A stretch of 64,000 nt of DNA from Ursus arctos. Lineage: Eukaryota; Chordata; Mammalia; Carnivora; Ursidae. The DNA is taken from positions 14,208,001 through 14,272,000 of the forward strand of contig NW_026622886.1 in NCBI RefSeq assembly GCF_023065955.2. The letters run 5' to 3'. The notes under the pieces are model-generated. The model saw only the letters and a program-made list of their open reading frames with translations, made no database searches and was not told the origin of the DNA. The translations under genes were made by a program, and so were the position numbers. Positions 22,825-34,200 of the stretch are shown here, in pieces (the stretch's first letter is position 1; each line of letters opens with the position of its first letter).

Positions 22825-23019
22825 GGGGTGCCTGGGTGGCACAGCGGTTAAGTGTCTGCCTTCAGCTCAGGGCGTGATCCCGGCGTGATGGCATTGAGCC
22901 CCACATCAGGCTCTTCTGCTATGAGCCTGCTTCTTCCTCTCCCACTCCCCCTGCTTGTGTTCCCTGTCTCGCTGGCTGTCTCTATCTCTGTCAAATAAAT
23001 AAATAAAATCTTTAAAAAA
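22825..23019 (+). mobile_element. Can-SINE, ursid-type head
   Basis: GGGGTGCCTGGGTGGCACAG then CGGTTAAGTGTCTGCC head, CCCCACATCAGGCTCTTCTG body, CCCACTCCCCCTGCTTGTGT and an AAATAAATAAATAAAATCTT tail. Exact 16-bp target-site duplication AAAAGTATATGAACTC at 22809-22824 and 23020-23035. Confidence 0.95.
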
Positions 23020-23222
23020 AAAAGTATATGAACTCTCCTGCACCCATCTCTTAATCTCCTGTAATCCACCTGCACTATCTTGTCTCTCATATTTATTATA
23101 GGGCCTGGTGTTTACCCTTGTAAACTTCAAACCTATTCTACAGAAATATGGAAGCCTCGAGTACTTCATTGCCTGTGGTGATTAACTTCAGGTGGAAATT
23201 ATGTTTAGTCATGTCTTTTCTT

Positions 23223-23399
23223 CAAAGATTTTATTTATTTATTTGAGAGAGAGAGGGAGAGAGAGAGAGATTGAGAGAACAAGTGGGAGGACGGGCAAAG
23301 GGAGAAGCAGACTCCCTGTGGGCACTCCATCCCAGGACCCTGGGATCATGACCTGAGCTGAAGGCAGATGCTTAACCAACTGAGCCACCCAGGCGTCCT
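23223..23399 (-). mobile_element. Can-SINE (minus)
   Basis: Reversed tail AAAGATTTTATTTATTTATT, GAGAGAGAGAGGGAGAGAGA stretch and reversed head ending GAGCCACCCAGGCGTCCT. A weak, imperfect AGTCAT-type duplication flanks it, so the copy is older. Confidence 0.92.
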
Positions 23400-24590
23400 G
23401 TTGAGTCATTTCTGACCTCTGCTTTAGTCAAGGGACTGCCTCTGAGGGTAGCTGTTTTGCACCCTTCACGAGAAACCCTGAGTCATCCATTTCCCTCCAT
23501 TTCCAACCCTGTGTTCATTTTTGGCATGATTTCTGAGGATAGTCTAAGGTTAATGGAGACACTATATTGTATCTTTCTTCCTGCCCATGAGCGAAAGTGG
23601 TTTGTAAACTAGAGATGTGTGCTCTCTCTCACCTTATTTCTTCAAGAAGGTGATTTTCAGATCAATAGGGAAGCTAGTGAGGCTTTTTCCACCCCCCCCC
23701 CCCACAGTTGGCTTGGCCAACTTCGTTTGTGGACAGAGCACATTTGTCTTTCTCTTTACTTAAGAAGATCGTGCTGACAGAGGACCAATTTGGTTCCTTG
23801 CAAAGCAGTTTTATTCCGACTAAGGAGAATGATCTTTATTTTCCAAAAATCTTTCTCTGGGTCACAGTGTGGCAGGGTTGATCATTCTACATTGGCCAAA
23901 TAATAATTCCAATAATTCAATCCCTCTTGCATTTAGTGGTTCATTTTGCTAAATGGAAAGTGTTCAGCAGGGAACCTCTTAAGGAAAATCGCTGGACTTA
24001 GCAAACAGTACAGACACTGAGGAGAGTTCAAGTTACTTTCTGAATAAAAGGGAGAATAAAAGCAAAAGTTCAAAAACAAACCGTAAGATCAGCCAAGTGA
24101 ACAGAGCCACCAGAGTGTGATGGTTCATAGGTGTAGCTGCTGTTCTGCCGAACCCCGTTTCCATCCCACTGCTCCTTTTAGGCGCACAGCAAGCAGAAAA
24201 CAGTTGGAGCTTTGTGTGACTACTTCGGACATCTTAGGATGTTCATTAAATGATTATACAGATGTTACAAGCTGCCCTCGGCAGCATTAATAATCTTCTA
24301 CATGAAACATTTTGCCCAAGGGCCCTATCAGCATCAGACAAGATAGTTCATGTGTAAAATTGCAGGGACTCCCAAATTTTCCGGATTAACGAGACTGTTT
24401 GATTTCCCCGGTGCTGTCTTTATCCTTTCTGAGGTTTTCAAAATCTTTTAGGATCAAATAAGATGACTTACAAAAGTCTTTTGTAAACTCCAATGTTATA
24501 AATAGAATTTGATGATTTCTAAAATATCCACTAAAAACCTGCCAGATAGTAAAATATGTGAGCAGGCAGTTCATGGAAAAAGATACACAA
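23400..24590. other. Unassigned non-coding region
   Basis: Unique DNA. A 13-base poly-C run lies at about 23,692-23,704. The 24,120-24,330 part looks slowly evolving by composition but has no coding frame. Confidence 0.4.
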
Positions 24591-24599
24591 CGGACCTTT

Positions 24600-25360
24600 A
24601 AATATATAATAATGCTCAAGTTCGCCCACAATAAAAGAGATACAAACTAAAATTATACTGAGATGCCATTTCTCAACTATCTGATTGGCAAAAACCTCAA
24701 GACTAGACAATACATTTATGGCAAGACTACGAGAAGAAAGAGAACTTCCATATACTGAAGGTGAGAGAGAAAAATGATACATCCCATATGGGGGAGAGTT
24801 TGGCATCTTCTAGCAAAATTACATATGCATTAATCCTTTGACCCATGAAGCCCGCTGCTAGAAATTTACCCTGAAAAATACGCCTTCACAAATACAAAAG
24901 ATATGTACAAGTTATCTGTTATTATATTACTTGTAATAACAAAACATTAAGGACAGTTCAGATACCCATCTACAGGGCATTATAAGTAAATTATGGCACA
25001 CCCATACAATGGAATCCTATGCAGCCATCCAAAAGAATGAGGAAGATCTCTATGAACTGAAAAACAGTAATTTGCAAGACATACTGGGAAGTGATAGAAA
25101 GAAAAGTACAAGAGTGTTCATAGTTTGCTCTTTTGTATAAGAAGGAGGAAATTAAAATGTATATGTACATGTTTCCTTATTCTTGCAAAAAGAGAGTCAG
25201 GAAGGATAAATTAAAAATGGCCCATCGCGGGTAGCTGGTGGGGTGTAAGGAATAGCAGTGTTAGCAAGACTATTCTGATTAGAACCTTTTTACTAGTCTT
25301 AACTTTAAAGCTGTGTAAATATTTTATATAGTCAAACCATAAGGTTAAATAAAAAGGAAA
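24600..25360 (+). repeat. Older L1 3'-end fragment
   Basis: Landmarks: ACTGAGATGCCATTTCTCAA, ATCTGATTGGCAAAAACCTC, TTTGACCCATGAAGCCCGCT, CACACCCATACAATGGAATC and CTATGCAGCCATCCAAAAGA. These match the L1 region covering the ORF2 C-terminus and 3' UTR; no intact frame. Confidence 0.85.
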
Positions 25361-26025
25361 CCTTAATACTGACTACAGAAAGAAGTGAATCTACAATAAG
25401 ATCGTCACATTCGAGTAACTTTTAAATGTAATACTAAGATTGCCCATTCTTAATAGACTGTATTTTAAGATCAAAATAATTGCAAAGACATCTTGAGCTT
25501 AATAGGTTTATAATTGACAGGGTTATTGGTTGTTGTGTTTCTGAAACCATATTGTGCTTATTGTGTTATTGTGTTTACGATAGTATAAACAAGCAAATAT
25601 ATTGATGTTGAAAACCAAAGTTTTCACTGTGGGATAAGGAAAATACATGTATGATGTGGGGGATTAAGGTTTTGGGTTGATTTCTATTTTAATTGAGGAA
25701 TCATTATGAATTCATCATTTAATATTTTTTCTAGCTTTATCTATAAAAAGGGCCAGCAGCAGTGATACTCCAGGAGTAATGAGCATACCTCACACTGAGG
25801 TCTTTGTTTGTAAATGTCATTTCCCATTCAAGGAAACCAGGGTTTCTTATGGACATGGTTCCAGGTCTGGGGCAGGGAACATAAAAGGTGATATCAAGAC
25901 ATCTTGCGCCAGATGTCAAGGAAGTGCTCAAAGATTAATGGGGTTATGTCAAAAGAACAAAGAAACACTGAACTAGATTTAAGAAATTATGATCCCATAG
26001 TGATACTCAAAAAAGGAGGAGAAGG
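25361..26025. other. Unassigned non-coding region
   Basis: AT-rich, no repeat identified with confidence; the small frames at 25,737-25,976 overlap on opposite strands and look like chance. Confidence 0.4.
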
Positions 26026-26029
26026 AAGC

Positions 26030-26950
26030 TTTTTTTAAAAGAATAATGTTGGCAAATTAAGAAAAAACAGAAAGTGGAAGAAAGAATAGAAAAAAAACAC
26101 AGTTTAGTCACCTTCCATATATTAATTGATTAAGGCAAGTCATTGATAGATACTAAAACCACTGGATGAAAGATAGTTGGGAAGTGAAACATTGATGAAA
26201 TCTCAAATAATCACAAATTATTAATTACATGGGGAAAGTAACCTTAACAATGAAAAGATCTGTGACTATCACACTATCCAAGTGATCAAACTTGGTACCA
26301 CCAGTAATGGGACAACCTGGCATGAGGCACCTACTGATCTGATGCAATAAAACATTACCTACGACGCTTTCCAGCCAAAAATGTTTAACCAACATCTAAT
26401 TATGAAGACAGAACAAAGCAAATGCATAATGTGGGGCAGACTACAACATAATTGGCTCAGACTCTTAAAATGTCAGTGTCATGGGGTAACAGAGGGAAGC
26501 AGAGGTTCTGTTCTGATTTAAACAGACTAGAGAGTCATCATAAAGAAATGCAATTCATAAAAACTTGATTGGATCCTAGATCAAAAAAAGAAATAAAAAA
26601 CAGGCATAAAAGATATTCTTAGGAAAAACTACAGAAATTTAAATACAGACTGTGTATTGGAACACAGTAGAGAATTGTTCATTTTCTTATATGTGATTAT
26701 GGTGTTGTAGAAGTAGAACGACCTTTTTCTTAGGAAATGCATGTTGAAGAATTTAGGAATGAGATGTCATAACACCTGCTACGTAGTTTCATATGGTTAA
26801 GAAAAGATCTACCTGTATAAAGAGCACAATGTGCATATGCTGACATCTGGTGAATTGACATAAAGGATATGTGGATGTTCATTGTATGATTTTCACAACT
26901 TTTCCATAGTCTGAAATATTAGAAAATAAAAAGTTGGCAAGGAAAAAAAA
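26030..26950 (+). repeat. Ancient LINE-like 3' end, family uncertain
   Basis: Contains a TTGATTGGATCCTAGATC block, an ACAGACTGTGTATTGGAACA block, CTTAGGAAATGCATGTTGAA and a terminal TAGAAAATAAAAAGTTGG. The same series of landmarks, diverged, recurs at 48,590-49,010, which supports an interspersed repeat. I cannot name the family reliably. Confidence 0.6.
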
Positions 26951-27054
26951 TCCTACCTGATTGTTTCAAGGTTCCTTTTTGTGATCCATACCCTCATAGC
27001 CTAAAGTTAGAAAAAGAAAGGGGATCCTTTTCAGATGCAGAAAAAGCTCTAATC

Positions 27055-27255
27055 AGGGCAGTGGTTAAATGCTTGGGCTTTGTAGCCAGACAGACCCAGG
27101 CTGCAGACCTATGCAAGTTACTCTCACTCTGTAAGCTTCTGCCTTCAACTATAAAATGAGGTTAATGAGAGTACCCACTTCAAAGGACCAGATTCATGAG
27201 ATAATCCACATCAAGTGTTAGCATGAAACCAGCACACAGTCACCACTCACAGATG
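27055..27255 (+). repeat. MIR SINE
   Basis: CAGTGGTTAAATGCTTGGGC, TTTGTAGCCAGACAGACCCA, TATAAAATGAGGTTAATGAG and AGTACCCACTTCAAAGGACC appear in MIR order. Confidence 0.88.
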
Positions 27256-29225
27256 CCTACTCCAATTTCCAGAGTGCAGTGTGGCTTCTCATTAGCACTT
27301 AAACATTTTTACATGACATACCCTATGACTCAGATCAGAAAGACTAGTTTCAACATCAACCATTTATCTGTTTACTTACTTTTCAAAAGCCTTCTCTGAA
27401 AAGCCCTAAAATAAAATTAATAATGAGGAGGAGGAGGATAGAGAAAGGAAGATCATGCAGACAGAATGCAGAAGATGATAACACACTTTTAAGTTTAAGA
27501 AAATGCCAGTGGGAAGGGGATCGAAAAGAAGACATAAGTCAAAGTCCAATGCTCACATTTTTTAAAAGGTAGGGACAATTTCAGCAGATCTTAATTTGGG
27601 GTGGAGGGGTCACAAAATACTTTTAGAATCTGATAGACCCACTACCCCAAAAAACAGACATAGTGACATGACCCAAGCAAATTAGAAGTTCATGGTCCCT
27701 CTGAGGCTTGTTCATGGACTAATAGGTGAGCATTACTGCTTCATGAATAGGGACATGGTGGGACCAGAGGACAACACTGTCACTCTCCAATACCTCCATG
27801 TAAGATGTCTACAATCCTGTCACTGGACAAGCACTATGCCACCACTAGAAAATTAAAATTTGCAATTCAACCTTGGAGTAATAAAACAGATTCAAAACAA
27901 GTGAGCTGGATCAAAAACACTGGGGCCTTGGAACAGATTCTCTCAGGGAGCAGACGGATGCGAAGGAGAACAGAGCTAGGTCAAAACATCGTCCTGCTCG
28001 TGTAACACAGAAAGACAGACAGGATTAGGCCTCCATTGAGCTAGAATCCTGGGAAGGACTGATGGCCTTGTTCTGTTCACGTGCAGAACCTCTCATCCTT
28101 GAGCAGGGGACCTTGAGGTCTGGAATCTGTATTCAATGAAGCTGAAGAGTTTCTTCAACTCAAGAATTTGTGTAGTTAACAAAATCATTTATCGAGCGTG
28201 ATTGAGCCCACTCTGTTAGGAGAACTATTTATAGCTGTGGCATAAACTCACCACCCACACACTACAGAGGATGTACAGTGGGTTCCAATAACAATTTCCA
28301 GCCTTCCTCCTAAGGATGTGGTAAGTAAGAGAACTTTCTCGGGGCAGGTTTTGTCCAAATGCTCATCTGTATGCCCTGCTTTGCCCTTGTCACCACAGAC
28401 ACCTTATTAAAGAGTCTTAGTCTTTCCTCTCAGCACTTGCTCAAATTACAGCCCTCATTGAGCTACAGACCTCCATTGATTACTGGAGGAAGCATTGCAT
28501 CCCTCCAACATGCCCTGCAAGATGTCAACTGTGGATTTGTGACAACAGAGAGCTCACGCTCTTTCTCACTCTCTCTCTCACCCAAGTGCTCTCTGGTCCC
28601 GCTTCTCTCTGCAGAACTAAAATCCCTCAGCTCCAGCAATGCATTCTTAAAGGACGCCATTCTTAGCACTTTGTCAGAAGGATGAATATTTGAAACTCTT
28701 TTTGACCAGAAGAGTCACTTGGTACTCGTGATCTCTCTAAAACTGGATTGCCCATCAAAAAGAAACAGGGAGGCCAGGACACTCCTATGCAGTTTCTCAG
28801 AGGCCATAAATCAAGCCATTACTCTTTAGTCACTTCCTGTCCAACATCATGAGGGCCCACCAGGTGTTCAACTTGCTCTGGAATGCTGTTATCTTAATTA
28901 GACCTAAAACCATAAAATCTGGGTTTTAGGAAGAACAGCTGGAAACATCTTGCTGTTTGCCTGCAGCTATTCCTCTTAGGCTCAGCCAACTATATTTCAG
29001 AGGTGTTCCAGAGCTGGCTTATATGGGCCCATAAGGGCAGACTGTTAAATTTATAGGGATTTGCAAGTCAGTTGTTGAACCGCTGGTAGCTTAAAATTGA
29101 CCTGATGGGAATATTTACACCAAGGAAATAGGCAAACACTAAAAAGAAGGGTTTTCTCTCCCACCCGCAGCTGGTTGTTAACTGTTTACCAGCATACTAC
29201 TATTAGTAATGGTAACCTATACAGT
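27256..29225. other. Unassigned non-coding region
   Basis: Unique DNA with short GA-rich patches (about 27,425-27,475). The 108-codon frame at 28,359-28,685 lacks recognisable domain content and has an opposite-strand shadow. Confidence 0.4.
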
Positions 29226-29227
29226 CT

Positions 29228-29320
29228 CCATAATGGTTAAGCACTCGGGTTTTAGAGTCATGCTGAACTGAACCAGAGTCCTAGCTTTACACTCACTATA
29301 TTACTTTAGTTTCACAAAAC
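29228..29320 (+). repeat. MIR SINE 5' fragment
   Basis: ATAATGGTTAAGCACTCGGG then TTTTAGAGTCATGCTGAACT and a CCTAGCTTTACACTC block match the MIR 5' half. Confidence 0.75.
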
Positions 29321-29630
29321 AAAATTAAGATTTAAAAAAGTACTGTGCTGTGTAATACCAATTTCCCAGTCCTCGTGTTTCCATTTGGAAAACTTCCATT
29401 AGACTCACATTCCTGGCTTTTCTCTGATCCCCAAGAGAGGAGGAGTAATGTAGGTGATTGGTGAATTTAGGAGAAGCAGCTCAGCATGTGTGACTCTTCC
29501 ATCCTAGCACATGGCATCAAATATCACGGGCCAAGATAGTTGCTTGAACATTTAAAGGTTCTGCACCAAATTCCAGTGGGGCAGGGGGCAGGGGTGGGCA
29601 GTCTCCATATAACTAAGAAATTCTTGGACA

Positions 29631-30240
29631 CCAACTGGGTGTCCTATGATTCAGTTCAATTCTGACGCTATCTACCTGTAGATAGCGTCAGAATCCACAG
29701 GTTAAGGGCCCTGTCCCACAAGACTGCCCCCTCCTCCACTTCAGATGCCAACAGCCAAGTCCAGGCTGTCATCTGTGCTTCTGTTCAGCTGGCTATGAAT
29801 CAGAGGTTTCCACAATCCCCTCCTCAGGTTTGGTTAATTTGCTCACAGAACTCGGAGAAATATCTTACTAGATCACTGGTTTATCAGAGGATGTAACTCA
29901 GAAACAGCCAGATATGGGCAAGGGGATGTAGAGTTTCTATGCTCTCTCAAAGAATGACATCATCTCCCAAATCTCCATGTGTTCACCAACCTAGACCCTC
30001 TCTAAACCCTGTCCTTTCGGGGTTTTACAGAGGCTCCGTTATGTAGGCATGACTGATTAATCATTGGCCATTGGCGATTGATTCAACCTCCAGACTCTCT
30101 TCCCTCCCTGGAGGTCAGGAGGGAGGAACAGAAAGTTCCAACCCTCTAATCACAGGATTGGTTCTCCAGGCAACCAGCCTCCATCCTTAAGTGCTCTAAA
30201 AGTCGCTCATTAACATAACAAAAGATACCTTTATCACTCT
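29631..30240 (+). mobile_element. LTR-like interspersed repeat, copy 1
   Basis: The sequence from CCAACTGGGTGTCCTATGAT to about 29,960 recurs at 40,942-41,271 in the same orientation with roughly nine in ten bases alike by eye. This copy continues through TTACAGAGGCTCCGTTATGT, CTAATCACAGGATTGGTTCT and GGCAACCAGCCTCCATCC. I recognise that block as a widespread mammalian LTR-like repeat but cannot name it. A perfect 17-bp palindrome arm pair lies at 29659-29694. No open viral gene is present. Confidence 0.65.
29659..29694. repeat. Perfect 17-bp inverted repeat, 2-base loop
   Basis: ATTCTGACGCTATCTAC (29659-29675) is the exact reverse complement of GTAGATAGCGTCAGAAT (29678-29694). The homologous site at 40,969-41,004 keeps the outline with four arm mismatches. 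Confidence 0.95.
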
Positions 30241-30246
30241 CATCAC

Positions 30247-30280
30247 TGTCAAATAAATAAATAAAATCTTAAAAAAAAAA
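30247..30280 (+). repeat. Orphan Can-SINE tail
   Basis: CTGTCAAATAAATAAATAAA then ATCTT and poly(A) is the 3' tail of a Can-SINE with no SINE body to its left, where the LTR-like repeat ends instead. A complete SINE then inserts into this tail. Confidence 0.8.
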
Positions 30281-30288
30281 ATAAGCCT

Positions 30289-30477
30289 GGGGTGCCTGGG
30301 TGGCACAGCGGTTAAGCGTCTGCCTTCGGCTCAGGGCGTGATCCCGGCATTATAGGATCGAGCCCCATATCAGGCTCCTCCGCTGGGAGCCTGCTTCTTC
30401 CTCTCCCACTCCCCCTGCTTGTGTTCCCTCTCTTGCTGACTGTCTCTATCTCTGTCGAATAAATAAATAAAATCTTT
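30289..30477 (+). mobile_element. Can-SINE, ursid-type
   Basis: GGTGCCTGGGTGGCACAGCG head, CTGCCTTCGGCTCAGGGCGT, GGATCGAGCCCCATATCAGG and a GTCGAATAAATAAATAAAAT tail. The duplication A(n)TAAGCCT flanks it at about 30272-30288 and 30478-30493. Confidence 0.95.
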
Positions 30478-30669
30478 AAAAAAAAATAAGCCTATGAAAA
30501 TAATAGGTGTGATCATTGTAATACTTTATGAGGGTTATACCCATACAAGTCATTACCAATATGACATAAATGCATTAAGTATGATTCAGAAGGTGCCTGG
30601 GATTACCTATGTCCATTTTAAGTTCTGTAGCATTCTACTATGTTGGTATATAGAGAAAAGAAGCAATTC

Positions 30670-30780
30670 ACTCCTTTTTCCATTCAACAAACACTGTGCT
30701 ACTATTAAAGATACACTGAGGCATAAGACATGCCCCTTCCTTGAGAACCTCACTGTTTTATGGAAGAGTAGTTATCTAGG
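30670..30780 (-). repeat. L2 fragment
   Basis: CATTCAACAAACACTGTGCT, AAGACATGCCCCTTCCTTGA and GAACCTCACTGTTTTATGGA match the reversed L2 3' region (attgagcacctactatgt, ccctgcccttgtggagctta). Confidence 0.6.
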
Positions 30781-30825
30781 ATACTGAAAGCAATGCTGTT
30801 GTCGTGTTGTTGTCTATAATATTAT

Positions 30826-30869
30826 CTATCATCTATCTATCATCTATCTATCTATCTATCTATCTATCA
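30826..30869. repeat. (ATCT)n microsatellite
   Basis: Imperfect ATCT/TATC tetranucleotide array ending TATCTATCATATAATAG. Confidence 0.9.
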
Positions 30870-32830
30870 TATAATAGTGAGAAAGAGAATATTCAACAGA
30901 ATATTTCCTGTTGCAAATTACTGAAGCCCAACTCTGACTAGTTTTTAAAAAAGGAGAATTTACTGGCTCATTTCTTCATTTATTCAACAAGAAATTGCTG
31001 AAATATCTACAGGTAAAATTTTCCAGCATTTCAAAGGTGTATCTGCATCTCTAGAAATCTCTCTGTCTACTCCTAAACTCTGCTTTCCTCTGTGTTGGGT
31101 TTATTCTCAGGTTCTCCTCGCATATGCACAAGACGGCCACCAGATTTGTCTGCTAGTTTAGCAACCTCAGCTGAAATCGGGATCCTCTTTCTCAACAGTT
31201 CTAACAAAAGTGCTGATACTGGTTCTTAGTCATCTGGGCAAGTCATGTGTCCATCCCTGAGCCACTCACGGAGACTCTGGACTGGGAGTTTAAGCTCAAG
31301 TACCCTCTGTGAAGAGCTGAGGGTGAGATCAGTCTCACCAAAACGTTATGGACAAAAAGTAGGAGTGGCTTCATAAAAAAATGGGTGCCATTACCAAATG
31401 AAGGGAGACTAAATATGGGGAAGGCACAACATCCACAACTATAGATCAGCTCCTGATCCTAGTGAACAAGGAATGGGGAAAGGGTTTCAAGGAAAATCTC
31501 ATGGAGGAGTTGATGTGTGGAATAAGTTTTTAAGGGCATTCAGCGTGTAGCTGACAAACCAGAGAACTCAAAGCAAAGGGAAGAACATGTATAAAGACCT
31601 AAGGATGTGAGATCATATAGCTTATTGAGAGAAACAAGTAGGATTAGGGTATGATTTGTGGAGAAAACAAACAATGAGGCAGGGAAGATAGATAAGCATG
31701 AATTCAGAATGAAGGTCTTTGTGTGCCCATATGAAGATAATGTGGGCATATGTGTCTTCATATCTATGGAGATTTTTCCATGCCATTTCATTGACATAAA
31801 AGAAACTAATCAAACATACACAAAAAATTGAAGACAGAAATTGTAATTTATTGTTGTATATTCATTGCCTGGCACAAGAGCCTTTTAATGTTTATAGATC
31901 TGAAACTGAAAAGTCTTTTGAGCTAAGTTAGATGATTTCTGTCAACCATTCCCACATAGCATAGTGCCCTGGTACATTTTAAGTGCTCAATAAATGTCTT
32001 AGTGGTCATTAAATCAATTTTTGATGATATATACTTACTTTTCATCATTCCTCAGACTTTAGCTAATTTATTATTACTTAGTTCTCAGAAAACTTGGAGC
32101 AAGACATGGAGATGTGTTTAACTCGGAAACATTATTTTGCAGACTTATACCCAAATCAACCTCACCCCCCATGCCCCCTCCACACATAAAACAAAACAAA
32201 ACAAAAGCTTTAATACTGTTGTCTGGTGACTTGCAAAATAAGAAATATAAGTCAACTATTTATATTTGGAAACTCTAAGATAAAAGGAATGACAAAAGCC
32301 ACATAGAAAGTGGGTCATCAAGATTGGTAAGGATTATTTTTTATTTGAGTGAGACTGAGGTCAGTTCACCCTTGAATGAGTTTCTCATGAATTAATTTCA
32401 TATATTTGCTGGCCTACCCTTCCTCCTTTCCCAGAGCCCCTATGATATATAAAATAACAGATAATCATCCAACCACTCCTCTTAGGGTTACTGTTTTTAT
32501 TATATATCATTATATAAACTAATATTGCTATTACCGCAGGTTATAAAACTGAACATTAACAGGAGTCAATTAAAACACTGAGAGAGTAATGGCATATAGA
32601 AACTGGAATTCCATCCCTAGCCAGAATCCTCATCTGCTTGTAGCATCCCTGTGTGTGCAGGGCTTGGAGGGGTAGAGAATCCTCTGGGCATATTTCCCAT
32701 AGGGGCCTCTACTAGATACCCTCTATCCCCCTCTTGCCTGCTCTAGTACCTCAGTCTTGAGTTTGTCTCTCTGAGTCATTTTGAAACCTGATTTTCACAG
32801 TCAATAGCCTTAATGGAGGGAGAGGGGAGA
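30870..32830. other. Mostly unassigned, with L2 scraps
   Basis: L2-like pieces are likely at about 31,470-31,640 (minus; GAAAATCTCATGGAGGAGTT, AAGGGAAGAACATGTATAAA) and 31,950-32,005 (plus; AAGTGCTCAATAAATGTCTT). The remainder is AT-rich unique DNA without exon signals. An (AACAA)n patch is near 32,188-32,205. Confidence 0.45.
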
Positions 32831-32839
32831 GACCATTCA

Positions 32840-33230
32840 TTGTTCATTTGATGACTATTTATCAGGCACTAATGATATGTCAGGAGCACTCCAGAAACTG
32901 GGGTTACAGAATCTCTGCCTTCATGGAGTTTTTATTCTTATGAAAGAATACATATATAAAGCAAATGGATATGTAATAATAGATAGTAGATAACATCCAG
33001 TATAAATGGAGATAAATAAGGCAGAGAAGGGAGGGGGACATGGTGAACAGAGAAAGCATCTCTTGGAAGGTGAAATAGGAACAAAGATCTGAAGAAGATA
33101 AAGGAACAACCATGCTGATAGTTGAGGGAATACTGTTTCAGAACGGGAACAGCAAGCGCAAATGTACTGAGGCAGGAATGTATCTGGTATGATAGAAGAA
33201 CACTGGAAAACTGGTGTGTCTGGAGAAGAA
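32840..33230 (-). repeat. L2 LINE fragment
   Basis: TTATCAGGCACTAATGATAT, GAATCTCTGCCTTCATGGAG, GAGAAAGCATCTCTTGGAAG, CAAAGATCTGAAGAAGATAA and CAGAACGGGAACAGCAAGCG follow the reverse-complement L2 3' region. Confidence 0.8.
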
Positions 33231-34095
33231 TGAACAAAAGGGAGAATAGTAGATTACCCCAGAAGGAAACATACACATTCATGGTCCCTGTAGACAGCAG
33301 GGAATATCCACACTTGCTTTTCTTTACAGAATGCCTTATGTGTCTATTCTGTGTGCTGTCATTTTCCCCCTTCTCTTGCCTTTTCTTTACTCAACAGTCA
33401 TTTTCCTTTTTCTTCCTCAAGAACATTTGTCATTTTGACTATCCAGAATCCCACTTCTCCTTTTCTAAAGCAGCAAGGTGATTTTTTTTGCAGGGAAAAT
33501 GGCATCCTCCCCATTGCTTGTGTCAATCAAAGCACTATATGTATCAGTGATCTATGTATCAGCTCAGCCAATCACACCTCTTTCCCTGGAATTAGCTTCT
33601 TCACCAAGATGGAGAATGATTGAAGCGTCAGCAACCTGACAATACCAAAAAGATTGTCCAGTAGTTTCTTGTTCCCCAAGTCTACCCTGGTTTTCTGTCC
33701 TTTATGAGACTTGACTGTGAAGCTTTTCTCTCAATTCCATAATCTGACCAAGACCTTCCAGCAAATTCAGTTTTAACTTAACAAAGAACCCCTAACTTAT
33801 CATCAATCCACCCTGGCTCTCGTTCGTTCCTGTCATGACTTATATCATATGCTGTTCCCATTAATGCTAGGTTGTAGACTTGCAGAAACTGGTCCTTTCA
33901 TAGCTAAAATAAATTTGTCATTATAAACAATTTCAATCTGAAGAAAATGCTAGCATTTTCCAGTTTGTTTATCAGGAGAGTTTTTTAAAAAAACAAAAGC
34001 ATTGTTTGCTATGATTTGACACATTAGAAAAAAAGTTATCACCACAACAAGAGATAGAATAAAGAGAAAAAATAATAAAGAGAAGGCAAAGATTA
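33231..34095. other. Unassigned non-coding region
   Basis: T/C-rich unique DNA; the overlapping plus frames at 33,122-33,623 lack splice context and recognisable motifs. Confidence 0.4.
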
Positions 34096-34098
34096 GAA

Positions 34099-34200
34099 CA
34101 TTGTGATTAAGCACATAGGCTCTGGCATCACACAGCTTGAGTGTGCAGCTCAGCTCTGCCCTTTGGTAGCTACTCAATCTTAAGCAAGGACTTATCTTTG
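34099..34200 (+). repeat. MIR SINE fragment
   Basis: CATTGTGATTAAGCACATAG, GCTCTGGCATCACACAGCTT, then a CAGCTCTGCCCTTTGGTAGC block: MIR 5' half. Confidence 0.8.
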
